From Chitinophagaceae bacterium (lineage in GTDB: Bacteria > Bacteroidota > Bacteroidia > Chitinophagales > Chitinophagaceae): a stretch of 64,000 bases of DNA. The position numbers were made by a program, and so were the translations under genes. Below are positions 1-8,106 of the stretch, one piece after another. The notes under the pieces are model-generated. The model did no database searches and was not told the DNA's origin. It was given only the letters and a program-made list of their open reading frames with translations. Location: positions 186,001 to 250,000 of the forward strand of contig JAMLHL010000002.1 in assembly GCA_023957125.1 (NCBI GenBank), written 5' to 3'. Position 1 is the stretch's first letter. Every line of letters starts with the position of its first letter.

Positions 1-1177
1 TATAAGCGCCGGCATGTGAAACCCGGGAAATGGAGGAACCCACCACATTTACAACGCCCAGTATCACCGCCCCCTGCTCTTTTGCTCTTTCAATGGCTAC
101 CAGCGTATCGGCAGTTTCCCCGCTTTGGGAAATAGCGATGATCATATCGCCTTTATGAACAATGGGATTCCGGTACCGGAATTCTGAAGCATATTCCACT
201 TCCACCGGTATGCGGCACAGGTCTTCAATCACATATTCCGCTACCAGGCCCGCATGCCACGAGGTGCCGCAGGCAATGATCAGAATACGACTGGCATTTT
301 TCATCTGCTCCAGATTATTCTGAATGCCTGACATGGTAATAACCCCCTGCCCGATATCGAGCCTGCCTCTTAAACAATCGTAAATGGTATGCGGCTGTTC
401 AAAGATCTCCTTCAGCATAAAATGGGCGTACCCGTTTTTTTCTATCGCCGCCAGCTCAAGATCCAGCTTCTGGATGAAGGGCGTCTGCCGTTCATTACCG
501 AGGTTCTTCAGAACCAGTTCGTCGGGTTTTATGATCGCAATTTCATAGTCATTCACGTACACCACTTCCCGGGTATATTCAATAATAGGCGTAGCATCAC
601 TGGCCAAAAAGTGTTCGCCCTTGCCAATGCCAATTACCAGGGGGCTTCCTTTCCGGGCCGCAAGGAGCATATCGGGGTGATCCTGGTCTATCAACACGAT
701 CACATAGGCGCCCACAACCCTTTTAAGCGCAATGCGCAGGGCCTCTTCAAGGGTGCAATCGTTGTTGCTTTGAATTTCTTCAATAAAATAAAGCAGCACT
801 TCGGTATCGGTTTCGCTTTTAAACCGGTATCCCTTTTTTATCAGCTCCTGTTTGAGGGGAGCATAGTTTTCAATGATACCATTATGGATCATCGCCAGCT
901 TCCCCGTTGCGGAAAAATGCGGGTGGGCATTCCTGTCGCTGGGTTCGCCATGGGTTGCCCACCGGGTGTGCCCGATACCAACGGATCCTTCCAGGTCTTG
1001 CCCCAACACCGTCTCTTCCAGGTTGGCCACCTTCCCTTTCTTTTTATATAGCTTGATGTTATGGTTCAGGAGCGCCACCCCGGCGCTGTCGTACCCCCGG
1101 TATTCCAGTCTCTTGAGTCCCTTGATAATTACCGGGTAAGCCTGCCGGTGTCCGATGTAAGCAACAATACCACACAT
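1..1177 (-). CDS. glmS: Glutamine--fructose-6-phosphate aminotransferase (isomerizing), 3' end outside the window
   Basis: The enzyme makes glucosamine-6-phosphate from fructose-6-phosphate and glutamine, the first step to UDP-GlcNAc for peptidoglycan and LPS. About 392 codons are visible. The protein begins MCGIVAYIGH, so Cys2 is exposed as the N-terminal nucleophile of the class II glutaminase domain. The usual glutaminase motifs HTRWATHG and HNGIIENY follow. The first SIS (sugar isomerase) domain is present with ACGTSWHAG and SQSGETADT. The reading frame runs off the left edge, so the second SIS domain and C-terminus are not seen. The start is the ATG at 1177, fixed by the required Cys2. 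A GCAAACGATTGC near-palindrome lies about 50 bp upstream (1228-1239). Confidence 0.96.
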   Translation of the reverse strand, partial: MCGIVAYIGHRQAYPVIIKGLKRLEYRGYDSAGVALLNHNIKLYKKKGKVANLEETVLGQDLEGSVGIGHTRWATHGEPSDRNAHPHFSATGKLAMIHNGIIENYAPLKQELIKKGYRFKSETDTEVLLYFIEEIQSNNDCTLEEALRIALKRVVGAYVIVLIDQDHPDMLLAARKGSPLVIGIGKGEHFLASDATPIIEYTREVVYVNDYEIAIIKPDELVLKNLGNERQTPFIQKLDLELAAIEKNGYAHFMLKEIFEQPHTIYDCLRGRLDIGQGVITMSGIQNNLEQMKNASRILIIACGTSWHAGLVAEYVIEDLCRIPVEVEYASEFRYRNPIVHKGDMIIAISQSGETADTLVAIERAKEQGAVILGVVNVVGSSISRVSHAGAY

Positions 1178-1315
1178 GGTAAAATATTTTATGTTATTTT
1201 AACTGATTAAAAAAGATATTATTGAACGCAAACGATTGCACAATATTATAAATAAAAATGCTTTTGAGACGCGCTAAATATTGAGCATGAACGTTATAAG
1301 CGATTCAACCGCGGG

Positions 1316-2707
1316 TTATAACAAGAGTCCCCGTAGAAAAATATAGGCCACCGAAAAGTAGATGATCAGCCCGGTAACATCCACCAGTGTGGCTACAAAG
1401 GGAGCCGACGAAGCCGCCGGGTCGGCGCCAAGCTTTTTCAACAACAGCGGCAGCATGGCGCCGCTTAACGTACCCCATAATACCACGCCAATCAAAGAAA
1501 ATCCAACGCTAAGCGCGATGAAAAAAGAATGAGGACCATATAGATCAGGTAAAAAATACGACCAGAGTTCCACCCTTAAAAACCCGATGATCCCCAACAC
1601 CGTGCCCAGCATCAGGCCGGAGATGATCTCGCGCTTTAACACCCTGAACCAGTCGGCTATATACACTTCCCCCATGGCCATTGCCTGGATAATTAAAGTG
1701 GACGCCTGCGAACCGCTGTTTCCTCCACTGGAGATGATCAGGGGTACAAACAAGGCCAGAACGATGGCTTTGGTGATCTCATCTTCAAAATAACCCATCG
1801 CGGTGGCGGTTAACATCTCCCCGAGGAACAATACGATCAGCCAGCCTGCTCTTTTGCGAAAAAGCCTGAACAGCGGCATCTCAAGATAGGGTTCATCCAA
1901 CGCCTGGGTACCACCTATTTTTTGAATATTCTCACTGAATTCTTCGTTGGCTACCCACAGCACATCATCTATGGTTACAATACCCAACAGGATCTTATTG
2001 TCATCCACCACAGGAAGCGCCACCCTGTTGTTCATCTTAAAAATATTATTGGCTTCTTCCTGGCTGTCGTGCACATTTAAAGCCACAAAACGCCGGTCTA
2101 TTATATCCGACACCACCCTGTCGGGACTGGAGAGAATAACATCCCGGATCTTCATATCGTCAATGAATTCGCCTGTTTCGTTGATTACATAAATCACGTC
2201 TATCGTTTCCATTTTTGCTCCCACCGTCCGGATCTCATCGAGCACTTTTTGTACCGTCCAGTCCTCCCGGACCGCGATATAATCGGGCACCATCAACCGT
2301 CCCACGGTTCCTTCGGGGTAGCCCAGCAACGAGAGAGTGATCCTTCTTTCTTCCGGATCAAGCAAACGGATCAATTCCCTTACCGCGCCGGTAGGCAACT
2401 CCTCCAACAGCGAAGTACGGTCGTCAGCGGGTAATTCATTGAGCAATTCAGCGGTCTTAAGGGGGGGCAAAGACCGGATGATCCGCTTTTGCTCCGGTAC
2501 GTCTAATATCTTAAAGGTGCTTGCGGCACGATGCGGTGAAAGAATGGAGATGATCTGGGTTTCATAATCCTCGTTGTCGCTCACCAACTGCGCCACATCG
2601 CTGATGACCTGGTGGTTCAGAAAATCGCGTATCTTCAACTTGTCGTTGGAAGCAATCACATACTCAAACTGATCCTGCAAAGAAACTTCCTCCTGTTCCA
2701 CGGGCAT
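1316..2707 (-). CDS. mgtE: Magnesium transporter MgtE
   Basis: This is a Mg2+ channel/transporter of the inner membrane, 463 residues, the normal family length. In order it shows an N-terminal helical MgtE_N domain (about 35-140), a CBS pair (about 145-265) that senses cytosolic Mg2+, and a five-helix membrane domain (about 285-463). The membrane part has the family motif SSGGNSGSQAST and the pore-lining acidic residue in LVDVTGL near the C-terminus. It is divergent from the SET gene at 2797. A TAATTTTG -7-like element (2728-2735, minus strand) lies just upstream. Confidence 0.95.
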   Translation of the reverse strand: MPVEQEEVSLQDQFEYVIASNDKLKIRDFLNHQVISDVAQLVSDNEDYETQIISILSPHRAASTFKILDVPEQKRIIRSLPPLKTAELLNELPADDRTSLLEELPTGAVRELIRLLDPEERRITLSLLGYPEGTVGRLMVPDYIAVREDWTVQKVLDEIRTVGAKMETIDVIYVINETGEFIDDMKIRDVILSSPDRVVSDIIDRRFVALNVHDSQEEANNIFKMNNRVALPVVDDNKILLGIVTIDDVLWVANEEFSENIQKIGGTQALDEPYLEMPLFRLFRKRAGWLIVLFLGEMLTATAMGYFEDEITKAIVLALFVPLIISSGGNSGSQASTLIIQAMAMGEVYIADWFRVLKREIISGLMLGTVLGIIGFLRVELWSYFLPDLYGPHSFFIALSVGFSLIGVVLWGTLSGAMLPLLLKKLGADPAASSAPFVATLVDVTGLIIYFSVAYIFLRGLLL

Positions 2708-2716
2708 ATTTTTTTA

Positions 2717-2747
2717 TTTTGAGGTTACAAAATTAGAAATAGCTTTG
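2717..2747 (+). promoter_or_regulatory. Bacteroidota-type promoter for the SET-domain gene
   Basis: TTTTG (2717-2721), an 18-bp spacer, then TAGCTTTG (2740-2747) matches the Bacteroidota primary-sigma consensus (TTTG, 17-23 bp, TAnnTTTG). The ATG of the + strand gene is 49 bp further on. On the opposite strand TAATTTTG at 2735-2728, a perfect -7 match for mgtE, sits inside the same spacer, so the two divergent promoters appear to overlap. Confidence 0.6.
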
Positions 2748-2796
2748 TTCAATTTTATCCTTCCATTCCTGTAATTAAAAGGGTTCCCCGCATTGA

Positions 2797-3183
2797 ATGC
2801 ATTCTGAATTTTTATACATAGACGAGGTCAAAGATAAAGGAAGGGCTGTGTTTGCCGGAAAAAAAATACGCGCGGGCACTGTCATAGAAACCTCTCCCGT
2901 AATTGTAATGAGCGGAGAGGAAAGATCCCTGCTGGATCAAACGCTGCTGCACGATTACATTTTTGTATGGGGTGAAAACAAAGACCAATGCTGTATGGCA
3001 TTAGGCTATGTTGCCGTTTACAACCACTCCTACCGGTCCAATTGCGAATATTTCATGAACTATAAAGAAAGAACAATAGAGGTTAAAACCATTCGTGACA
3101 TTCGTGCGGGTGAAGAGCTGACGATCAACTATAACGGGGACTGGAATAACCCCGAAAAAGTATGGTTTGATGTAAGAGAGTGA
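2797..3183 (+). CDS. SET-domain protein (putative protein lysine methyltransferase)
   Basis: The 128-residue protein is essentially a bare SET domain. An N-terminal GRAVFAGKKIRAGTVIE segment matches the start of the fold (family pattern G.G.FA...I..G..I). The cofactor/active-site motif is YNHSYRSNCEY (the NHS element). The C-terminal GEELTINYNGDW supplies the catalytic-type Tyr. Pre-SET, post-SET and cysteine-cluster regions are missing, as in other small bacterial SET proteins. SET enzymes transfer methyl groups from S-adenosylmethionine to lysine; the substrate here is unknown. The gene stands alone, divergent from mgtE and convergent with the fructosamine kinase gene. Confidence 0.85.
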   Translation: MHSEFLYIDEVKDKGRAVFAGKKIRAGTVIETSPVIVMSGEERSLLDQTLLHDYIFVWGENKDQCCMALGYVAVYNHSYRSNCEYFMNYKERTIEVKTIRDIRAGEELTINYNGDWNNPEKVWFDVRE

Positions 3184-3200
3184 ATGAGAACCGTCAGCAT

Positions 3201-3288
3201 TCAGGTATGAGGTTTCAGGTATGAGGTTGCAGGTCTCAGGTAGCAGGTCGTAGGTTATCCTGAAACCTGATACCTGATACCTGAAACC
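3201..3288. repeat. CAGGT-type inverted repeat between convergent genes
   Basis: The gap between the SET gene stop and the fructosamine kinase stop is filled by iterations of CAGGT(A/T)(T/G)(C/G/A) units. The left part (3201-3247) reads in the CAGGT sense and the right part (3259-3288) as AACCTGATACCTG. The two arms can fold into a long imperfect hairpin, which could end transcription from both sides. Related units occur at 33600-33866 and 63157-63220. Confidence 0.7.
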
Positions 3289-3290
3289 CG

Positions 3291-4172
3291 TTACCTATAC
3301 AGCTCCATCGTTTCAATCACCCTTTCCCTGTAGTGCCCGCCAAATAACAACAAATGCACCAGTAGCGGATACAACTGGCAAAGCGCTATCCGCTCCTGCC
3401 AGCCCGGAAGCAGCGGAAAATGATAGTTATAGGCCTCATAAAACCGTGGTTCAAATCCCCCGAAAAGCATACTCATAGCGAGATCCATTTCCCGGTGACC
3501 ATAATAAACAGCCGGGTCGAATACCGCTGCCCGCCCGTTTTGGGCTGCCAGGTAATTTCCCTTCCACAAATCGCCATGCAACAGGCAGGGAGGCTCTTCC
3601 GGAAAAATAATGGCAAGCTTATCACAAATTTTTTCTGCCAGGGCTATGTGTTCACGATCGAGCATCCCGTTGTCGCCGGCTTTTTGGATCAGGGGCCGGA
3701 TCCTCTCCGCACCGTAAAAATCCGCCCATCGTGCATGCTGCCGGTTGGATTGCACCAGTTTCCCGATGTAATTATTATAGTCCAGTCCAAACCGGTCATG
3801 ATGATTATGATGCAGTTGGGCTATACTTTTGCCAAAATCTTCCGCGAAGCCGGCAGCAGGCTCTCCCGGTTCAATATATTCTATAACGAGATAGATCTGC
3901 TGGTTAAGTTTCCCGTCGAATAGCGGACGCGGCACTTTAAGACTCCCGGTATCGGCAAGCAATATAAGTCCCCTGGCTTCTTTTTCAAACATATCCAACC
4001 CAAACAGGGAGGCATTTAACTTGATAAAAAACCTGCCTTTATCCGTGTCGAGCGCGAAACACCGGTTGATATCCCCTCCATATATCGCCTCATGATGATG
4101 AATGGTGGTTGGGGAATCGAAAAACCCGGTAAACCGTTGTTGTAAATGCGCAAGAAGAGAAGCCGGTAGCAT
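3291..4172 (-). CDS. Fructosamine kinase family protein
   Basis: This belongs to the fructosamine-3-kinase/ketosamine kinase family with a protein-kinase-like fold, which phosphorylates sugar adducts on amines as a repair step. The 293-residue protein has the diagnostic catalytic loop LHGDLWKGN followed by DPAVYYGHREMDLAMS. The upstream FIKLNA segment supplies the ATP-binding lysine and EKEARGL the paired Glu. The ATG at 4172 is preferred over an in-frame TTG four codons upstream. It is convergent with the SET gene across a hairpin-forming repeat. The substrate is inferred from family only. Confidence 0.92.
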   Translation of the reverse strand: MLPASLLAHLQQRFTGFFDSPTTIHHHEAIYGGDINRCFALDTDKGRFFIKLNASLFGLDMFEKEARGLILLADTGSLKVPRPLFDGKLNQQIYLVIEYIEPGEPAAGFAEDFGKSIAQLHHNHHDRFGLDYNNYIGKLVQSNRQHARWADFYGAERIRPLIQKAGDNGMLDREHIALAEKICDKLAIIFPEEPPCLLHGDLWKGNYLAAQNGRAAVFDPAVYYGHREMDLAMSMLFGGFEPRFYEAYNYHFPLLPGWQERIALCQLYPLLVHLLLFGGHYRERVIETMELYR

Positions 4173-4253
4173 ACGCCGTCGCAATTGTTTGCAACGAAGG
4201 TAACATGGAAGTTCTAATCCACCGAAGCCATCTCAAAAATGCCAGGTATTGAT

Positions 4254-5180
4254 TTAATAGGGAAGGATCACCGTATGCGTATTTCCGTCTGCTCCGTTCC
4301 AAACCAGTTTATAATAAAAATTACCGGCGGGGCAGGAAACAGGATTCCCCTGTGCATCCAATCCAAAGATAGCGGTGGCCGTAAAACTATCTATGCGGTG
4401 TTGAAACGCTCCGGCGGTTAAACGGTAATTACAATCCTGCCGAAACACCAGGGGGCTGGTAACAGAACTGGTAAACGGCGTATTAAAGCGGGTGGTACCC
4501 CAGAATACGATATTCTCTTCATTATCGGCGGAATGTGTTCCCGTAACGGATGCGACAATCCCGTTATCATACGTAAATGCACGTTTTTGCGCCACCTGCC
4601 AGTTTACTGAGGCCCCATTACCGAAAGTAACGGATAATCCATCGCTCATAATGGTATGAACCACTGACTGCTGACCGGCCAATGTCAATAACAGCCCCCC
4701 GCTTGTGTTGGTGTAGGTTTGGCGGCCATTGATCGTTATACTTTTTCCATCACGGGTTCTGGTTACCTTAAAATCTTTAAATTCAAGGGTAAAATTTGCC
4801 CCGGCATTCTTCCAGTCGGTTCCCCGGGGAGCCGAAAGTTCTATCACTCCTTCCCGCTTACGATTGGCTATGCAATCTGAACCGTCGAAGGTTGCGGTCA
4901 GTTTAACGGGATCGCTCAGGAGGTCAAACGACAAATTAGCGTCGCAGATCAGGTTATCCTGCTGGCGGGGGCTGACAGAAGCGTCTGCCTCAAGCAGCGT
5001 ATTGGCATCAAAAAGTACGGCGTCAATTTCCGTTGAAAAAAAATTTTCATCTTCAACATGAACCTGCACGTCCGGCTTGTTGTCGTCTTCCGTGGCAGAT
5101 GAGGCATCTTTTTTACAGGCCCAAAAAGTAAATACAAGGATCGGCAATACAAGCCATTGTAACGGATTACTTCGTTTCAT
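4254..5180 (-). CDS. Hypothetical lipoprotein
   Basis: I do not recognise a family. From the ATG at 5180 the 308-residue product starts with a lipoprotein signal (MKRSN, then a hydrophobic run, with Cys22 in the FTFWAC context). The CKKDASS that follows is rich in Lys and Ser after the cysteine. The rest is a Thr/Ser/Asn-rich, probably all-beta sequence with several isolated cysteines and no membrane segment. It probably sits in the outer membrane or periplasm. Upstream in-frame codons up to 5216 exist but would place extra residues before the signal peptide. Downstream it is only 81 bp from the fructosamine kinase gene in the same direction. Confidence 0.75.
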   Translation of the reverse strand: MKRSNPLQWLVLPILVFTFWACKKDASSATEDDNKPDVQVHVEDENFFSTEIDAVLFDANTLLEADASVSPRQQDNLICDANLSFDLLSDPVKLTATFDGSDCIANRKREGVIELSAPRGTDWKNAGANFTLEFKDFKVTRTRDGKSITINGRQTYTNTSGGLLLTLAGQQSVVHTIMSDGLSVTFGNGASVNWQVAQKRAFTYDNGIVASVTGTHSADNEENIVFWGTTRFNTPFTSSVTSPLVFRQDCNYRLTAGAFQHRIDSFTATAIFGLDAQGNPVSCPAGNFYYKLVWNGADGNTHTVILPY

Positions 5181-5399
5181 AAATGAAAAGATTATAAGAT
5201 TTTTATTTAATATCACGCAGTGCCGGAAGGCAAAGCAGGTTAGAACGGAAAATAGCGGGTGATTATTTTTTAATGAAACGACATTAACAAACCGTTGCGC
5301 AAACTCAACCGGGAAGCAAAAGATCCGATTGTTTTTGAGAGGCGCTCATAGCTTACTGTATAAGTACCCTTTGCCGGCAAGGTTACTTTTTACAATTCA

Positions 5400-5434
5400 T
5401 TGTATTAATACCTGTTAAAGGATAGTTACCTTTG
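5400..5434 (+). promoter_or_regulatory. Probable promoter of the CBM48 gene
   Basis: TTG (5400-5402), a 24-bp gap and TACCTTTG (5427-5434) resemble the Bacteroidota consensus. The -7 box is a perfect TAnnTTTG. The spacer is one base longer than the usual range. The ATG lies 54 bp downstream at 5489. Confidence 0.45.
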
Positions 5435-5488
5435 CCCCCACTCTTGCCGCCATTTGATTGTATTTACTAAACATTTAAAAGAGAGAAC

Positions 5489-5779
5489 ATGGTACAGAAA
5501 ACCTATTACAAGACCAAAGACTATTGCAAAGTGAAATTTATTTTTAAACCAGGCGACGCCGAAACGATGGAGATTTTAGGACTGAACGGCGACTGGGAAA
5601 ATGCTATCGTTATGAAAAAAAAGAAGGATGGTTCCTTTAGTGCTGAAGTAAATCTGCCCAAAGATTCAAGGCATGAGTTTAAATACAGGATCAACGAAAC
5701 CGAATGGATGAATGACCCGGAGGCAGATGGTCAGCAACCCAACGAGTACGGCGGCGCCAACAGTGTCGTCAGCCTTTGA
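5489..5779 (+). CDS. Stand-alone glycogen-binding (CBM48 / isoamylase N-terminal-like) protein
   Basis: The 96-residue protein is a single early-set beta-sandwich domain of the type fused to isoamylases, branching enzymes and the AMPK beta subunit. It shows the family order: KVKFIFKP, LGLNGDWENAIVMKKKKDG, SFSAEVNLP, HEFKYRINETEWMNDPEADG, then NEYGGANSVVSL. There is no signal peptide, so it is cytoplasmic. No catalytic domain is attached and no glycogen gene is nearby. It may bind glycogen or act as an accessory subunit. It is transcribed alone and followed by a terminator. Confidence 0.85.
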   Translation: MVQKTYYKTKDYCKVKFIFKPGDAETMEILGLNGDWENAIVMKKKKDGSFSAEVNLPKDSRHEFKYRINETEWMNDPEADGQQPNEYGGANSVVSL

Positions 5780-5798
5780 TCGGTACTTCGGCAAATTT

Positions 5799-5842
5799 CA
5801 AGGCCGGCACCTGGCTTACCCGGGTTACCGGCTTTTTAATTT
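5799..5842 (+). terminator. Probable rho-independent terminator after the CBM48 gene
   Basis: GCCGG (5803-5807) pairs with CCGGC (5828-5832), extended outward by a G-T and A-T pairs. It is followed by TTTTTAATTTTT. It begins about 20 bp after the stop at 5779. Confidence 0.6.
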
Positions 5843-5971
5843 TTGCAAAATTTTCCGGTACCCTGAGATTTAAGCGTCGTGTAATCAACCATGACCGTCA
5901 AATACCCAAGCGGTTTCATTTTATAATAAATTACCTTAGATTGCTTTTTTGACTCGATAAATCCAGGAAAA

Positions 5972-6562
5972 ATGAGCAATAGCATGGCAGAGATGCCTGA
6001 CAGATGGGATAAGATGCGCCTGGGAGACAGGGATGCGATGCTCGCGCTGTACGAATCGTATTATAATGACCTGTTAAGCTATGGTGTTCAGCTAAGCAAC
6101 AGCACAGACATCGCGAAAGATGCGATCAACGATGTTTTCCTGCATTTATGGGAGCACCATTCGGGGCTGAAGCCCGTAAAGAATGTAAAAGCATATTTAT
6201 TTGCCTGTATCAGGCGAAAAATTTTTCAACCCGTGTATGCTAATAAAACCTTCCTGTTCACGGAAGAGGCTTTCGCCGAAAGCACGGAAATTTCTCACGA
6301 GGAGGTATTAATTGCCGTACAACAATCGGACGCAATAAGAATGAAAGTGAAAGCTGCGTTGGATAAACTAACCGAACGACAAAAGGAACTTATCTACCTT
6401 AAATATTTCAGAGATATGGATTACCGGGAGATCGGACGCACTACCGGGATGAGCCTGAAAACCGCCTACAACACCATTTATAACGCCATTAAAATATTGA
6501 CCGGCGAACTTCGGGACACGCTGTCGGTTGCCCTCCTGCTTCTTTTTTATTGCGGAAAATAG
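5972..6562 (+). CDS. ECF-type RNA polymerase sigma factor (FecI-like)
   Basis: The 196-residue protein is an extracytoplasmic-function sigma-70. Region 2 (about 20-90) contains YESYYNDLLSYG and FLHLWEHH. Region 4 (about 130-180) is a helix-turn-helix with LTERQKELIYLKYF and YREIGRTTGMSLKTAYN. The order sigma, FecR anti-sigma, SusC, SusD directly downstream shows that it controls this glycan-uptake locus. When released it should direct transcription of susCD and probably its own operon. The C-terminus ends in a short hydrophobic tail (SVALLLLFYCGK) that is not part of region 4. Confidence 0.93.
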   Translation: MSNSMAEMPDRWDKMRLGDRDAMLALYESYYNDLLSYGVQLSNSTDIAKDAINDVFLHLWEHHSGLKPVKNVKAYLFACIRRKIFQPVYANKTFLFTEEAFAESTEISHEEVLIAVQQSDAIRMKVKAALDKLTERQKELIYLKYFRDMDYREIGRTTGMSLKTAYNTIYNAIKILTGELRDTLSVALLLLFYCGK

Positions 6563-6573
6563 CACCGTTTAAT

Positions 6574-6585
6574 GCAAACGTTTGC
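6574..6585. promoter_or_regulatory. Perfect 12-bp palindrome GCAAACGTTTGC (candidate LacI-type operator)
   Basis: It lies 12 bp after the sigma factor stop and about 86 bp before the FecR ATG. The central CG and the AAACGTTT core resemble operators of LacI-family regulators. A related CAAACGTTTG occurs at 22876-22885 and a one-mismatch form at 1228-1239 upstream of glmS. The functional role is inferred; no LacI gene is in the window. Confidence 0.35.
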
Positions 6586-6670
6586 GCTATTTTTTGAAAA
6601 AACAGGTTTTCTTTTGGGAAAATACATCGCTTTCCTGCTTCTTAACCTTGTACAATCATAATCGTTTGTT

Positions 6671-7912
6671 ATGGACCACAACGCACCTCCATCCATTGAA
6701 GAATTATTGGCAAATGAGTCATTCCTCAAATACTGTGGGGGAAACCAGCACGAAAGATCGTACTGGGAGGAACAATTCAATATCGTTCCCGGACTTCGGG
6801 ACGCTGCTGAAAAAGCAAAGCGGTTATACGAATTATTAAGAGCAGAAATGACAAACGCTTCAACAGAAACGGTTGCTTTCAGCAATATGATTGAGCAGCA
6901 GCGGGTTGAAGCTCCGGTTGTAGCCCTCCCCGCAAAACGGCGTGCAGGATATTGGGTGGCTGCTGCAGTGGGATCGGTCATCATATTATCAGGTCTCTGG
7001 ATATATACCTATAATGGCAATATTCCCTCCCGGTTAGTGCAACAACAACAAATCGTTCATGAAAGAACGGATGCCGACCCCGGCAGAAATACGGCTACTT
7101 TGGTCTTGGCTGATGGCAGTGTGGTATCGCTGGACAGCACCGGGAACGGAGAGATTACCCGCCAGGGGAATGTTGCAATCGTAAAGACAGACGATGGAAA
7201 TATACTGTACAAAGCAAACGGAGAACCGGTCTCCGAAATCGTATATAATACGATGAGTACACCCCGTGGCGGACAGTACCGGCTGGTATTGCCGGACGGC
7301 ACAAAAGTCTGGCTGAATGCGGCTTCCTCTATCACGTATCCCACCTCATTTCCGGTGGATGAGAGAAAAGTTTCCGTTACGGGTGAAGTATATTTTGAAG
7401 TTGCCGCCCTACGCGATGCCACCAACAAAAGCAGGTTAGTGCCATTTATTGTAAAGAAAGATGATATACAGGTACAGGTAAAAGGAACGCACTTTAATAT
7501 AAATGCCTACGATGATGAAGACGATGCAAAGGTGACCCTGCTGGAAGGACGCGTGAATGTATCAACAACCGGCGCCGGTTTGACCGAAAAAACAGAAGTA
7601 GCGCTTTTACCGGGAAAGCAGGCCAGGTGCGGCAAAACCGGAGCGATTGCGGTTGCTGATAATATTGATCCCGATGAAGTCATGGCCTGGAAAAACGGAT
7701 TGTTCAATTTCAGCAACGCCGATATCAGGATGATCATGCGGCAGATAGGCAGGTGGTACAACCTGGACGTAAGCTACGAAGGAACAGTGCCGCAACGGGA
7801 ATTTTCGGGGAAGATAACCCGCAACACGCAATTGTCAAACGTGCTTAAGATACTGGAGCAGAGCAATATTCATTTCCGGATGGAACAAAACAGGATTGTG
7901 GTAACCCCCTGA
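6671..7912 (+). CDS. FecR family anti-sigma factor (DUF4974)
   Basis: This 413-residue inner-membrane protein would hold the neighbouring ECF sigma factor inactive until SusC signals. The N-terminal cytoplasmic part (about 1-90) is the sigma-binding region. One membrane helix follows (about 96-112, GYWVAAAVGSVIILSG). The periplasmic FecR domain has MSTPRGGQYRLVLPDGTKVWLNAASS near residue 200. The C-terminal DUF4974 domain (FSNADIRMIMRQIGRWYNL onwards) resembles an STN-like fold that can contact the SusC signalling domain. It sits between the sigma gene and susC, the usual Bacteroidota order. Confidence 0.95.
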   Translation: MDHNAPPSIEELLANESFLKYCGGNQHERSYWEEQFNIVPGLRDAAEKAKRLYELLRAEMTNASTETVAFSNMIEQQRVEAPVVALPAKRRAGYWVAAAVGSVIILSGLWIYTYNGNIPSRLVQQQQIVHERTDADPGRNTATLVLADGSVVSLDSTGNGEITRQGNVAIVKTDDGNILYKANGEPVSEIVYNTMSTPRGGQYRLVLPDGTKVWLNAASSITYPTSFPVDERKVSVTGEVYFEVAALRDATNKSRLVPFIVKKDDIQVQVKGTHFNINAYDDEDDAKVTLLEGRVNVSTTGAGLTEKTEVALLPGKQARCGKTGAIAVADNIDPDEVMAWKNGLFNFSNADIRMIMRQIGRWYNLDVSYEGTVPQREFSGKITRNTQLSNVLKILEQSNIHFRMEQNRIVVTP

Positions 7913-8106
7913 TAAAAAGTCTATAACGGGAAATAGTTTTTAATCAATTCATTGTTCACCAAAATATATGCCGATGAGTATCTGATCTTTTTGCAAATTT
8001 CAGCTCAATGAAAAAACCGGATTCCGTTGGCCCGGAACCCGGCAGGTATTGGGCTTGTGTACAAATAACGCGAATTGTCATTTTTTAAACCCAAACAACC
8101 AAAGTT

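Noticed and set aside
3440..3475. tRNA-like T-loop phrase GGTTCAAATCCCCCG
   Set aside because: It lies inside the fructosamine kinase coding frame and lacks a matching acceptor stem and anticodon arm.
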